Shown: positions 23,295 to 31,901, numbered from the stretch's first letter. The stretch is DNA of 50,526 bases from Thermoleophilaceae bacterium (GCA_030448005.1 JAUJNT010000002.1:628925-679450); one strand, 5' to 3'. A program made the numbers and translations. Notes: generated by a model not told the origin, from the letters alone.

Positions 23295-23965
23295 GGGGTG
23301 AGCATCCGCTGCGCGTGGAGAATCGCCAGGTCGAGCACAGCGGCCAGGAGCACGCACAGCCCTCCGGCCACGGCCACATTGGACTTGAATCCGATGTCGC
23401 GGTAGATCGGCTCGCCGAGCCCGCCCGCGCCCGCGAAGAACGCCAGCGCGGCGAGGCCCACGGTGGTGGTGGTGGCAATGCGCAGGCCGGCGAAGATCTC
23501 GGGTAGGGCCAGCGGCACCTCGACCCGCCAGAGCAGCTGGTTCTCGGTCAGGCCCATCCCGCGGGCGGCGTCGATGGAGTCCTCGGGCACGCCGTCCAGG
23601 CCGGTCGACACGTTCACGAACACGAAGACGAGGGTGTAGGACACCAGCGCGATCAGGGCCGTGGTGTTGCCACGCCCGGTGGCCGGGAGCAGCAGCAGGA
23701 AGAGGGCCACGCTCGGAATCCCATAGAGCACCTGCGAGGTCACCGAGATCGGCGGGATCAGCCAGCGCTTTCGATGCGCCAGCAGGGCCAGCGCGAACGC
23801 GATGACGAATCCGAGCACCACCGCGGTCACGGTGAGGAAGACGTGCTGCCAGAACGGGTCGACGTAGCGCTCGAAGTTGTCGCCGATCCAGCTGGGGCAG
23901 AAGCCGTTCTCGGACTCGCACGTGTCGCCCTTGCGCTGCTCGAACTGGATCTGGGCGAGCAGCAT
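23273..23965 (-). CDS. Osmoprotectant ABC transporter permease (first)
   Basis: The partner permease, 230 residues, with an N-terminal hydrophilic stretch containing two cysteines ('GDTCESENGFCPSWIGDN') and then about five helices. Its EAA loop is 'IDAARGMGLTENQLLWRVEV'. The Cys pair would face outside if the first helix has the usual orientation, so a disulfide is possible. It starts 6 bases after the ATPase stop. Confidence 0.92.
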   Translation of the reverse strand: MLLAQIQFEQRKGDTCESENGFCPSWIGDNFERYVDPFWQHVFLTVTAVVLGFVIAFALALLAHRKRWLIPPISVTSQVLYGIPSVALFLLLLPATGRGNTTALIALVSYTLVFVFVNVSTGLDGVPEDSIDAARGMGLTENQLLWRVEVPLALPEIFAGLRIATTTTVGLAALAFFAGAGGLGEPIYRDIGFKSNVAVAGGLCVLLAAVLDLAILHAQRMLTPWRRATP

Positions 23966-23971
23966 GGCGGC

Positions 23972-25174
23972 TCAGTGGGCCGGGGCGGCGTCGGCACCGG
24001 AGGGCACCTGATCGGGAGGGATCTGCAGCGCGTGCGCGAGGACCTCCAGCGACAGGACGCCCTGCACACGGCCGTGCTCGTCCACCACCGGCCCGTACTG
24101 CGCCTCGCTCTCGAGCAGGTCTGAGAGCGCGTCGCGCAGTATGTCGTCCAGCTCCACGACCGGGTGCGCGGGGGAGCGCAGGTCCTTCGTGACCCGCTCG
24201 CCGCTCATCGCCCGCTTGCTCAGCCATCCCTGGGGGCGCCCGGCGTCGTCGACGAGCAGCGGGATGTCGATGTCGGCATCGGAGATCTTTGCGCGGAGGC
24301 CCTGCACCGGCTCGCCCTCGCGTGCGAGCGGCGCCTTCCACAGGTCGACGTCGCGCACCCGCTGCAGGGCCAGGCGCTTGAGCGCGCGATCGGCGCCAAC
24401 GAAGTCCTCCACGAACTTCCCCTTCGGGTAGGCGAGCAGCTCGGCCGGGGACGCGAACTGCGCGAGCGTGCCGCCCTTCTGGAGGACCGCGATCTTGTCG
24501 CCCATCTTGATCGCCTCGTCGATGTCGTGGGTCACGAACACCACGGTCTTGCGTATCTCCTGCTGGAGGCGCAGGAACTCGTTCTGGAGGCGCTCGCGGT
24601 TGATCGGGTCGATGGCGCCGAAGGGCTCGTCCATCAGCATCAGCGGCGGGTCGACCGCCAGCGCCCGCGCCACGCCCACACGCTGGCGCTGCCCCCCCGA
24701 GAGCTGGGCGGGATACCGGCTGCGGGTCTCGTGCGGGTCGAGCGAGACCAGCTCGAGCAGCTCGTCCACCCGCGAGTCGATCCGGTCCTTGGGCCAGCCG
24801 AGCAGCTTCGGGACCGTGGCGATGTTGTCGGCGATCGTGAGGTGGGGGAACAGGCCGATCTGCTGGATCGCGTAGCCGATCTGGCGGCGAAGCTCCGCGG
24901 GCCGGCGCTCGCGCACGCTCGTGCCGTCGAGCAGGATGTCGCCCTCGGTGATGTCGATCATGCGGTTGACCATGCGCATGGCCGTGGTCTTGCCACATCC
25001 CGACGGACCCACGAAGACGCAGATCTCGCCCGCGGGCACCTCGAGCGAGAGGTGGTCGACGGCGGGCTCGTCCTGCCCGGGGTAGCGCTTGGTGGCCTCG
25101 CGGAACTCGAGCGTGGCGGCAACGTTACCGCCGCTGACAGAGCCTTCTTCTGAATCGGTGTTTGGAGGTGACAC
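23972..25174 (-). CDS. Osmoprotectant ABC transporter ATP-binding protein with CBS domains
   Basis: A 400-residue ATPase that powers the two permeases. Walker A is 'GPSGCGKTT' (residues 56-64), the signature is 'LSGGQRQRVGVARAL' and Walker B is 'PPLMLMDEPFGAID', with the switch histidine in 'VFVTHDIDEAI'. The last 110 residues form a CBS pair ('IPLLVDDAGRPQGWLSKRAM' and 'AQYGPVVDEHGRVQGVLSLE'), which in OpuA-type transporters sense ionic strength or nucleotides. GTG at 25174 has GGAGAGG 8 bases upstream. It is the first gene of the operon ATPase, permease, permease, binding protein. Confidence 0.94.
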   Translation of the reverse strand: MSPPNTDSEEGSVSGGNVAATLEFREATKRYPGQDEPAVDHLSLEVPAGEICVFVGPSGCGKTTAMRMVNRMIDITEGDILLDGTSVRERRPAELRRQIGYAIQQIGLFPHLTIADNIATVPKLLGWPKDRIDSRVDELLELVSLDPHETRSRYPAQLSGGQRQRVGVARALAVDPPLMLMDEPFGAIDPINRERLQNEFLRLQQEIRKTVVFVTHDIDEAIKMGDKIAVLQKGGTLAQFASPAELLAYPKGKFVEDFVGADRALKRLALQRVRDVDLWKAPLAREGEPVQGLRAKISDADIDIPLLVDDAGRPQGWLSKRAMSGERVTKDLRSPAHPVVELDDILRDALSDLLESEAQYGPVVDEHGRVQGVLSLEVLAHALQIPPDQVPSGADAAPAH

Positions 25175-25185
25175 GCGAATGGCCT

Positions 25186-25239
25186 CTCCAGCTCGAGGCG
25201 ATCCTAACCTGGCTCCAGCTCGAGGCGATCCTAACCTGG
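25186..25239. repeat. Perfect 27-bp tandem duplication in the ABC operon promoter region
   Basis: Units 25186-25212 and 25213-25239 are identical. On the minus strand each contains TTAGGATCG, a -10-like TAGGAT at 25206-25201 and 25233-25228. The proximal one would give a leader of about 20 bases that includes the ribosome site. The distal unit overlaps the stop codon of the upstream gene. Confidence 0.85.
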
Positions 25240-25638
25240 TCCGGGGGGAGGCGATTCCCCAGCCGGCTCGCGGGCTGCCCCGCGGGATGCCTTGATGTCC
25301 CCCGACGCCAGCCGGTCGAGCTCGCGCTTGAGGTCCTTCCGCAGCTCGTGCACCTCGATCTCCGGCAGTTCGGGGTCCGCCTCCGCGGAGGCCAGAAGCG
25401 CCTCCGCCAGGCTGCGGTTGACGGCGTGGAGGTCTTGCCCGGCGCTTTCCGGGTCACTCGTGCCGCGTAGCTCGAGCGCCCGGCCCTTGGCGTCCTCGGC
25501 CAGTGGCTCGAGCCGCTCGCGGTCAGCCGGCGCGAGCCTGCGCCAGCGGCTGTAGAGGGTGTGGGCGAGGCGGATGCCCAGCACGCCCGCGGCGCCAGCC
25601 GTGTCGAGGAGCCCCTTCGGGGAGGTCATGCCCGCCAT
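25231..25638 (-). CDS. Hypothetical helical protein
   Basis: A 135-residue protein that I do not recognise. It begins with a hydrophobic stretch ('GLLDTAGAAGVLGIRLAHTL') and continues with charged amphipathic helices ('PADRERLEPLAEDAKGRALE' and 'ELPEIEVHELRKDLKRELDR'), ending in a Pro/Gly-rich tail. It may associate with the membrane. It precedes the ABC operon on the same strand and its stop codon lies inside the tandem repeat, so the duplication has shaped its last codons. Confidence 0.7.
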   Translation of the reverse strand: MAGMTSPKGLLDTAGAAGVLGIRLAHTLYSRWRRLAPADRERLEPLAEDAKGRALELRGTSDPESAGQDLHAVNRSLAEALLASAEADPELPEIEVHELRKDLKRELDRLASGDIKASRGAAREPAGESPPPGPG

Positions 25639-25811
25639 CGTCCTTCGCGGGGTGGACGGAATCGAAGGTGTAGGCGCTACGGCGGCTTGACGGATGGGCG
25701 TAGACGGCGGCGTCGCCTCGCGCGGGGATGGAGTGTCACGGGCGGCGCCGCCTCGCAGAGGAAGGCGCCGCGCCTGCCAAAGTCCTCGCCTGGCTCTAAC
25801 CTTCCGGCCCG

Positions 25812-26753
25812 ATGCGTGCGGTCACCATCCGGGATGGCGCTCTGAGCGTCGAGGAGCACCCCGATCCAGAGCCCGGCCCGGGCGAGATCCTCGTTGCCAT
25901 TCGTGCGGCCGGCCTGAACGGCGCCGACATGCTCCAGCGCAAGGGCGCCTATCCGGCGCCTCCGGGATCGCCCGCCGACATCCCCGGCCTCGAGCTCGCG
26001 GGTGAGGTGAGCGCTCGCGGCCCCGGCGCGGAGCGCTTCGAGCCCGGCGACCGCGTGATGGCCGTGGTAGGGGGCGGGGGGCAGGCCGAGCTGGCGGTGG
26101 TGCACGAGCGCGCCGCGATGCCGGTCCCCGAGACGCTCGAGTTTCCCCAGGCCGGAGGTACCCCCGAGGTCTTCGTGACCGCCCACGACGCGCTCTTCTC
26201 GCAGGGCGGGCTGCGACCGGGCGAGCGGCTGCTCGTTCACGGCGGGGCCGGCGGGGTTGGCACCGCGGCGGTGCAGCTCGGGAGGGCGGCCGGTGCCCGT
26301 GTGACGGCAACGGTGCGAAACGAGGGGCTTCGGGCGGACGTGGCGGGCCTCGGCGCAACGGCGATCGGCCCCGAGGAGTACGTGGAGGCGGGGCCCTTCG
26401 ACGTGATCCTCGAGCTCGTTGGTGCCCCGAACATGGGCGGGAACGTCAAGGCGCTCGCAAGCGGCGGTCGCGTCGTGGTGATCGGAGTGGGCGCCGGCTT
26501 CAAGGCGGAGGTCAACCTCGTCGCGCTGATGGGAAAGCGGGGAACGATCCGCGCATCGACCCTGCGTGCCCGGCCGCTCGAGGAGAAGGCCGCCGCCTCC
26601 CGCCTGGTGGAGAAGGAGGTGCTGCCCCTGTTCGAGGCGGGCGTCCTGACGGTCCCCGTGGCTGAGACCTTCCCACTCGACGAGGTGGAGGCGGCCTACG
26701 AGCGCTTCGCCAAGGGCGGCAAGTTCGGCAAGGTAGTGCTCCTCACCGGCTAG
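25812..26753 (+). CDS. NADPH:quinone oxidoreductase-like zinc-independent dehydrogenase
   Basis: Medium-chain dehydrogenase of 313 residues. The N-terminal GroES-like domain has 'IRAAGLNGADMLQRKGAYP', the quinone reductase form that lacks the catalytic zinc ligands. The nucleotide domain has 'LLVHGGAGGVGTAAVQLGRA' (AXXGXXG for NADPH). 'FDVILELVGAPN' and 'VAETFPLDEVEAAYERF' are also typical. A TAACCT hexamer lies 9 bases before the ATG. Physiological substrate is unknown. Confidence 0.92.
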   Translation: MRAVTIRDGALSVEEHPDPEPGPGEILVAIRAAGLNGADMLQRKGAYPAPPGSPADIPGLELAGEVSARGPGAERFEPGDRVMAVVGGGGQAELAVVHERAAMPVPETLEFPQAGGTPEVFVTAHDALFSQGGLRPGERLLVHGGAGGVGTAAVQLGRAAGARVTATVRNEGLRADVAGLGATAIGPEEYVEAGPFDVILELVGAPNMGGNVKALASGGRVVVIGVGAGFKAEVNLVALMGKRGTIRASTLRARPLEEKAAASRLVEKEVLPLFEAGVLTVPVAETFPLDEVEAAYERFAKGGKFGKVVLLTG

Positions 26754-26757
26754 GCCC

Positions 26758-27255
26758 TCAGAGCAGGTCGACTGCCTTGACCACTCCCGTGACGAGCGAC
26801 GCGGGCAGCGGGACGGCCAGAGCCCGGTCGAGCCGCGCCGGCCTGCGCTCCTCGGGTGCCTCTCCGACCATCAGGTGGGCCCCGGCGGCCAGGGCGCGCA
26901 CCTCGTGGTCCATCAGCACGAGCCCGGGCGGCGAGGGCTCGGGCCGGACCCGGAGCGCCACGTGCTCGCCGGACCGCGCCGCGCAGAGGCCGAAGGCCTC
27001 CTCGGCCGAGCCCGCGTCGCACAGGCCGGCGAGCGTGCCGAAGCCGTCCTCGTCGAGGAACACGATCACGTCGTCCATGTCGGAGCGCGCCGAGGCCACT
27101 CCGACGGGGACCTGCGCGCCGCCGAACAGCCGCGGGCCGACCTGCAGCCAGTCGCCTGGGGACACGTGCTCCACCTCGAGGCCCCCGGCGCCGGTCGAGC
27201 GGGCAACGGCCACGGCGTCGGCCGGGTGCGGGAACACGATTGTGGCTACCGGCAT
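26758..27255 (-). CDS. Hypothetical protein
   Basis: A 165-residue soluble protein with no domain that I can name. The translation is rich in beta-type and acidic segments ('DDVIVFLDEDGFGTLAGLCD', 'PPGLVLMDHEVRALAAGAHL') and holds two cysteines. It converges on the quinone oxidoreductase gene with 4 bases between stops. The upstream context on the minus strand shows GATCAT 7 bases before the ATG, a weak match to the local leaderless pattern. Confidence 0.65.
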   Translation of the reverse strand: MPVATIVFPHPADAVAVARSTGAGGLEVEHVSPGDWLQVGPRLFGGAQVPVGVASARSDMDDVIVFLDEDGFGTLAGLCDAGSAEEAFGLCAARSGEHVALRVRPEPSPPGLVLMDHEVRALAAGAHLMVGEAPEERRPARLDRALAVPLPASLVTGVVKAVDLL

Positions 27256-27622
27256 GTCCTAGATGATCGCCTTCACAGCTCGAATCCTCCAGGGGCAACC
27301 GGTCGGAACCGGGCCGCCCGGTCGTCCAGAGGGCGAGCCGTCAGCGCACCGGCCCCTGCCGGGGCGGGTTGTATGAGAGGGTGAAGGGGCTGGGTAAGGA
27401 GTGGAGGCGGGCCCGAGCGGCCGCGATCTTCGTGCACCGTCCTGCCCTGGTGCTGAAGCCGCCGACCCCTATCCAGGACGGCACCCGAGGCACCCGGCCA
27501 AACTCACCTCGACGCAAACGCCGGGGCAGCCGGAGCCCTGAACCACGGGACCCGCCACCGGAGCCGTAGGGCGAGAGCGGCGGGGGGTTCCGGGGGCGGG
27601 AGCCCCCGGCTACATCCCCCGG
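27256..27622. other. 367-base stretch without a confident gene
   Basis: It holds the promoter region of the minus-strand hypothetical gene, a low-complexity basic open frame (27369-27569) that I do not accept as a gene, and a strong hairpin at 27591-27610. I see no tRNA or other structured RNA in it. Confidence 0.6.
27591..27610 (-). terminator. CCGGGGGC-GGGA-GCCCCCGG hairpin after the thiolase gene
   Basis: A perfect 8-bp GC stem is closed by a GNRA-type GGGA loop, 12 bases past the thiolase stop. It is of the same design as the element at 3808-3823. Confidence 0.65.
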
Positions 27623-28786
27623 TCACATCCGCTCCACGATCATCGCCTCGCCCTGCCCGCCGGCCACGCACATCGTCTCGAGCCCTATCTGCCCGTCGTC
27701 TGACTCGAGGGCGTTGAGGAGCGTGGTCATGATGCGCACCCCGGTCATGCCGAAAGGGTGCCCGAGGGCGATGGCGCCGCCGTGGGGGTTCATCTTCTCG
27801 AGCGGGATGTCGCACTCCGCCATGATCGGGATGACCTGGGCGGCGAAGGCCTCGTTCAGCTCGACGGTGTCCACGTCGGCCATCGTCATGCCGGCCCTCT
27901 CGAGCGCCTTGCGGATCGCTCCGATCGGGGCGACCCCCATGTACTCCGGCTCGTTTGCCGACGTGGCCGCCGTGATTATGCGCGCCCGCGGCCTCAGCCC
28001 CAGCTCCCTCGCCCGGTCCTCCGACATCACGATCGCCGCGGCGGCGCCGTCGTTGAGCGGGCAGGAGTTGCCGGCCGTGATGCCGCCGCCTCCCTCGAAT
28101 GCCTCGGGCAGCTCCGCCAGCTTCTCGAGCGTCGAGCTTGGGCGGGGGCCGTCGTCCTTGGCCACGACGGCTCCGTCCGGACGGGTCACCGGGACGATCT
28201 CCCGGTCGAAGAAGCCGTCCTCCTGGGAGCGCACCGCCAGCTCCTGGGAGCGCTGGGCGTACCTGTCCATCTCCGGGCGGCTCACCTCGTAGCGCTTGGC
28301 CACGTTGACGGCCGTGTCGCCCATCTGTATGTACACGTCGGGCTGGCCCGGTTCCTTTCCCTGGAGCCTCTCGTGCCGGTCGGCGGGGTCCGCCACCTCA
28401 TGGCGCTCGTTGTACTGCGAGACCCATTCCACGCCGGCGGCGATGTACGTGTCGCCCTGGCCCGCCACCACGGAGTTGGCGGCCGAGCGGATCGCGTCGA
28501 GCCCCGAGGCGCAGTAGCGGGACACGGTGTGGCCGTTCACCTCCTGGGTCAGCCGCTCCGAGAGGAGGGTGATGATCCGCCCGATGTTGAACGCGTGCTT
28601 GCCCTGCGGCATGCCGCAGCCCGCGATGACCTCCTCGACCGACGCGGGGTCCACCCCGGGGTTTCGCTCGAGGAGCTGGTCGACGATGAACGCGCCCATG
28701 TCGTCGGGGCGAAGCTGTGCGAGCGAGCCCTTGAAGGCGCGCCCGATGGGGGTGCGTACGGCGTCGACGATCACTGCCTGAGGCAT
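27623..28786 (-). CDS. Thiolase (acetyl-CoA C-acyltransferase)
   Basis: A 387-residue thiolase that cleaves 3-ketoacyl-CoA or condenses acetyl-CoA. The nucleophile is the cysteine in 'TVSRYCASGLDAIRSA' (about residue 90), the base is the histidine in 'HGGAIALGHPFGMTG', and the second cysteine is in 'LETMCVAGGQGEAMIVERM'. 'VELNEAFAAQ' is also conserved. FadA-type beta-oxidation enzymes are nearest, but no fadB partner is adjacent. It follows egtB-egtD on the same strand after an 87-base gap with its own hairpin, so it is probably separately transcribed. Confidence 0.93.
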   Translation of the reverse strand: MPQAVIVDAVRTPIGRAFKGSLAQLRPDDMGAFIVDQLLERNPGVDPASVEEVIAGCGMPQGKHAFNIGRIITLLSERLTQEVNGHTVSRYCASGLDAIRSAANSVVAGQGDTYIAAGVEWVSQYNERHEVADPADRHERLQGKEPGQPDVYIQMGDTAVNVAKRYEVSRPEMDRYAQRSQELAVRSQEDGFFDREIVPVTRPDGAVVAKDDGPRPSSTLEKLAELPEAFEGGGGITAGNSCPLNDGAAAAIVMSEDRARELGLRPRARIITAATSANEPEYMGVAPIGAIRKALERAGMTMADVDTVELNEAFAAQVIPIMAECDIPLEKMNPHGGAIALGHPFGMTGVRIMTTLLNALESDDGQIGLETMCVAGGQGEAMIVERM

Positions 28787-28840
28787 GGGTGGTTGAAGCT
28801 CCTATCGCGGGTTTCAGAGGTGTGCTCTGAGTGTATTTCG

Positions 28841-28864
28841 TGCCCCTTGGGCCCCCGCGGGGCA
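28841..28864 (-). terminator. Possible hairpin between egtD and the thiolase gene
   Basis: TGCCCC (28841-28846) pairs with GGGGCA (28859-28864) around a GC-rich 12-base loop. No T-run follows. It lies 9 bases after the egtD stop. Confidence 0.35.
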
Positions 28865-28873
28865 TCGGGGGAG

Positions 28874-29857
28874 CTACGGAAGCGAGGCCGAGGCCAGGCC
28901 GAAGAGGCCGCCCGCGTCGGTGTGGAAGTCGTCCAGCAGCAGGCCGGCGCCGGCGAGCTCCGACTCGACGCTCTCGCGCGTGAACTTGGCGCTTATCTCC
29001 GTGCGCAGCTCCTCGCCGTCCTCGAAGGTCACCTCGAGCTCGGCGCCCTCTATCCGCACCGTCTGTGCCCGCTTCGAGCGCAGCCGCATCTCGATCCACG
29101 CGCTGGCCTCGTCGAAGAACGCCACGTGCTCGAACGCCTCCGGGAGGAAGTCGGCTCCGAGGCCGTGGTTGACCACCCGCAGCACGTTGCGGTTGAACTC
29201 CGCGGTCACCCCCTCAGGGTCGTTGTACGCCGCCTCGAGCACCCGCCGGTCCTTGACGAGGTCCGTGCCGATCAACAGCCGGTCGGTCGGTCCCATCAAC
29301 CGGCGCACGCGGGCAAGGAAGGCGGCCCGCTCGGCCGGGTAGAGGTTCCCGATCGTGCCCCCGAGAAAGGCGAAGAGGCGCTGCCTGCCCTCGGGTATGT
29401 GCCCGAGGTCACGCTGGAAGTCGCCCACCACCCCGTGCACGGCGAGTCCGGGGTAGAGGCCCACCAGCTCCGCGGCGCACTGCTCGACCACCGACGCGTC
29501 CACGTCGAAGGGCACGTAGCGGCGCAACGTTCCGGCACCCGCCATCGCGTAGAGCAGCGCGCGGGTCTTCGAGGCCGTCCCCGACCCCAGCTCCACGAGC
29601 TCGCCTGCCGCGCACTCCGCCACGATCTCCGGCGCGCGCCGGTTGAGGATCTCTCGCTCGGCCCGCGCCGGGTAGTAGTCGGGAAGCGTGGTGATCCGGT
29701 CGTACAGGTCCGAGCCGCGGGCGTCGTAGAAGAGCTTCGGCGGAAGCTCCTTGAGCTCTCGCGTCAGCCCCTCTCGCACTTCCCGCGCCAGGCCGGCGTC
29801 CCCGGGCTCGCCCCGCACGCGGTCTATGCGGATGTCGGGCCCGACGGCGACGCTCAT
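28874..29857 (-). CDS. egtD: L-histidine N-alpha-methyltransferase (ergothioneine synthesis)
   Basis: Trimethylates histidine to hercynine, the first step of ergothioneine synthesis. The 327-residue protein shows 'LPPKLFYDARGSDLYDRITT', 'PDYYPARAEREIL', the SAM-binding 'LVELGSGTASKTRALLYA', 'FLGGTIGNLYPAERAAFL' and 'EAYNDPEGVTAEFNRNVL'-like segments (as AAYNDPEGVTAEFN) typical of EgtD. Start at ATG 29857 is assumed; ATG 29869, which would overlap the egtB stop, is an equal alternative. Coupled to egtB on one transcript. Confidence 0.95.
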   Translation of the reverse strand: MSVAVGPDIRIDRVRGEPGDAGLAREVREGLTRELKELPPKLFYDARGSDLYDRITTLPDYYPARAEREILNRRAPEIVAECAAGELVELGSGTASKTRALLYAMAGAGTLRRYVPFDVDASVVEQCAAELVGLYPGLAVHGVVGDFQRDLGHIPEGRQRLFAFLGGTIGNLYPAERAAFLARVRRLMGPTDRLLIGTDLVKDRRVLEAAYNDPEGVTAEFNRNVLRVVNHGLGADFLPEAFEHVAFFDEASAWIEMRLRSKRAQTVRIEGAELEVTFEDGEELRTEISAKFTRESVESELAGAGLLLDDFHTDAGGLFGLASASLP

Positions 29858-29861
29858 CGCG

Positions 29862-31262
29862 CTAGGCATCCCTCGCGCAGCGGAAGCCGGCGAAGATCTG
29901 CCGCCGCTCCGGCAGGTCCCAGTTGCGGAAGCTGTTGCGGGCCACGCTCGGCCGCGTGGCCCACGAGCCGCCGCGCAAGACGCGGTACTCTCCACCGAAG
30001 AAGACCTCGGAGTACTCGCGATAGGGGAAGGCCGCAAAGCCCGGATAGCCGGTGAAGGGGCTCGCTGTCCACTCCCAGCAGTCACCCAGCATCGCGAGCA
30101 CGCCGTCCGGGGTGGCGCCCTCGAGGGCGCCCACGGGCACCGGTCCGAAGGCGAGCTGGTCGAGGTTCGCGCGATCGGGGCTCGGGCGCTCCTCTCCCCA
30201 GGGGTAGCGGCGGGCGCGTCCCGCCTCGGCGTCCCAGGACGCCGCCTTCTCCCACTCGGCCTCCGTGGGAAGCCGCCTGCCCGCCCAGCGGGCGTAGGCG
30301 TCCGCCTCGTGCCACGAGACGTGCATGACGGGCATGGCCGGGTCGATCGCCGTCAGTCGGTCGAACCGGCGCTCGCGCCCGTCGCTCGTCCAGTAGAGCG
30401 GCCGCTCGACTCGCTCGCGCTCCCGCCAAGCCCAGCCCGCGTCGCTCCACAGCTCGGGCATCCGATAGCCGCCGTCCTCGACGAAGTCGCCGAACTGGCC
30501 GTTGGTCACCGGCGTCCGGTCGATCTCGAACGCCGCGAGCACCCGCTCGTGGGACGGGCGCTCGTTGTCGTAGGCGAAGCCCCGCCCGGCATCGCCCATC
30601 CCGAAGGCGCCACCCGGTATCCGGATCGTCTCGGGGCCCTCGCGTGGATCTGCCACCTGCGTCCCGGGCTGGTTCGGCGGCACGTAGACACCAGCCTCTG
30701 CCAGCTGCAGGGTCTGCAACATCGTCTCGTTGTGCTGGTGCTCGTGCTGGACCACCATCTCCCAGACGAAGCCGTGGGCGTTCAGCCGGTCGCCTTCCGG
30801 TGAGATGTCCGCCCGGTCGAGCACTTCGAGCGCCCGCTCTCGCACCTGCTGCATGAACTCGAGCGCGTCGTCCAGGCGCAGGTAGGGGATGTCACCCCGC
30901 CCGACGCGCGGTGTCTCCGCAGCGTCGTAGACCCGCGCGAGCTCGGGCCGAAGGGGCGCGAGCCCGCCCGCGCGCTGGCACAGCCAGAGGTCCTCGCACG
31001 CGGCGATGTGGCCGAGGTCCCACAGAAGCGGGCTCATCAGGGGGCTGTGCACCCGCTCGAGGTCCTGCGCGGCCACCGGCGCCACGAGCCAGAGCGTCCG
31101 CTCCCTCGCCTCGGCGAGCGCTTCCCGGAGCTGGCCGTGTGCGGTCTCACGGCAGGGGCGGACCCCGGTGGGACGCCGCTTTGCGTGCGCGGTGCCACGA
31201 CGCTCGGCGGGCAGCGGGTCAGCCCCTCCAGGGGGCAGTGTCTGAGTTCGGTGAGGTCGCAC
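29862..31262 (-). CDS. egtB: Hercynine sulfoxide-forming iron enzyme (ergothioneine synthesis)
   Basis: Iron(II) enzyme that joins a cysteine-type thiol to hercynine with oxygen. A DinB-like N-terminal domain carries the three iron-binding histidines, in 'LLWDLGHIAACEDLWL' and 'VVQHEHQHNETMLQTL'. The C-terminal domain is of the formylglycine-generating-enzyme type ('IRIPGGAFGMGD', 'PVMHVSWHEADAYARWAGRR', 'LPTEAEWEKAA', 'VLRGGSWATRPSVARNSFRN', 'FAGFRCARDA'). The GTG at 31262 gives 466 residues with about 42 residues before the first domain, longer than mycobacterial EgtB, so a later start is possible. egtA, egtC and egtE are not in the window. Confidence 0.94.
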   Translation of the reverse strand: MRPHRTQTLPPGGADPLPAERRGTAHAKRRPTGVRPCRETAHGQLREALAEARERTLWLVAPVAAQDLERVHSPLMSPLLWDLGHIAACEDLWLCQRAGGLAPLRPELARVYDAAETPRVGRGDIPYLRLDDALEFMQQVRERALEVLDRADISPEGDRLNAHGFVWEMVVQHEHQHNETMLQTLQLAEAGVYVPPNQPGTQVADPREGPETIRIPGGAFGMGDAGRGFAYDNERPSHERVLAAFEIDRTPVTNGQFGDFVEDGGYRMPELWSDAGWAWRERERVERPLYWTSDGRERRFDRLTAIDPAMPVMHVSWHEADAYARWAGRRLPTEAEWEKAASWDAEAGRARRYPWGEERPSPDRANLDQLAFGPVPVGALEGATPDGVLAMLGDCWEWTASPFTGYPGFAAFPYREYSEVFFGGEYRVLRGGSWATRPSVARNSFRNWDLPERRQIFAGFRCARDA

Positions 31263-31373
31263 GGGGGCGGGCTGCTCTGCTCACCTTACCTCCCCACTTG
31301 CCGGCACGCGACGCTTTGGCGCCCCCACACCCGGTCTGCAGGAACGCCCTCCACGCACCACAACGGCCGGTGG

Positions 31374-31379
31374 TAGCTT
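31374..31379 (+). promoter_or_regulatory. -10 element TAGCTT before the membrane-protein/glpX pair
   Basis: Hexamer 6 bases before the GTG at 31386. Confidence 0.4.
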
Positions 31380-31385
31380 TGGCGC

Positions 31386-31901
31386 GTGGAGGCTTTAAGG
31401 GTGCAGGGTCGCGGCGGCTACCTCGACCTCGGTCGCCTCACGCCCGCCGAGTACGCGGGCTGGGCGGCTTCCCTGGTGCTCGTCGGCTCCCTCTTCCTGC
31501 CGTGGTTCGGCACGAGCGACTCGAACGGGAACTCCGTGCTGGCCGGAGCCCGCGGGGGCGAGACCGCGAACGCGTGGCAGACCTTCGGCCTGCTCGACAT
31601 CTTGCTCGCGGTGACGGCCAGCGCCCCGTTCATCCTGGCCTGGATCATCGCGCGCGGCCACGAGCTCACCTGGAAGCCCGGGGAGGTGACGATGGTGGCG
31701 GGCATCACCGCGTTCGTGCTCGTGCTGTGCAACGGGATCATCCTCGGCCGGCCAAAGGACGAGGCAACCGACACGGCGATCGAGATATCGATACAGATCG
31801 GGTACTTAGTGGCGCTGCTGGGCTGTGCGGGAATGGCAGCCAGTGGCTACCTGCGTCAGTCGCGTTACAAGGAGGGCCGAAAGCCCCCGGGGGTTATCTG
31901 A
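31386..31901 (+). CDS. Four-helix membrane protein of unknown function
   Basis: A 171-residue integral membrane protein that I cannot name. Helices are about residues 23-42 ('AGWAASLVLVGSLFLPWFG'), 65-87, 100-119 and 132-152. An extracellular-type loop with GTSDSNGNS follows the first helix. The stop overlaps the glpX ATG (TGATG), so expression is coupled, but a functional link with fructose bisphosphatase is not evident. A GC-rich self-complementary stretch (31875-31891) precedes the glpX start. Confidence 0.75.
   Translation: MEALRVQGRGGYLDLGRLTPAEYAGWAASLVLVGSLFLPWFGTSDSNGNSVLAGARGGETANAWQTFGLLDILLAVTASAPFILAWIIARGHELTWKPGEVTMVAGITAFVLVLCNGIILGRPKDEATDTAIEISIQIGYLVALLGCAGMAASGYLRQSRYKEGRKPPGVI

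Noticed and set aside
27270-27300. A tRNA T-arm-like word (CTCGAATCC)
   Set aside because: No acceptor stem, anticodon arm or D-arm can be formed around it.
27369-27569. Short basic ORF in the gap before the thiolase terminator
   Set aside because: Low complexity, Arg/Pro-rich second half, TTG start without ribosome site or -10; likely non-coding.
27758-30055. A 765-codon open frame opposite thiolase and egtD
   Set aside because: It spans two well-supported genes on the other strand and shows no motif.
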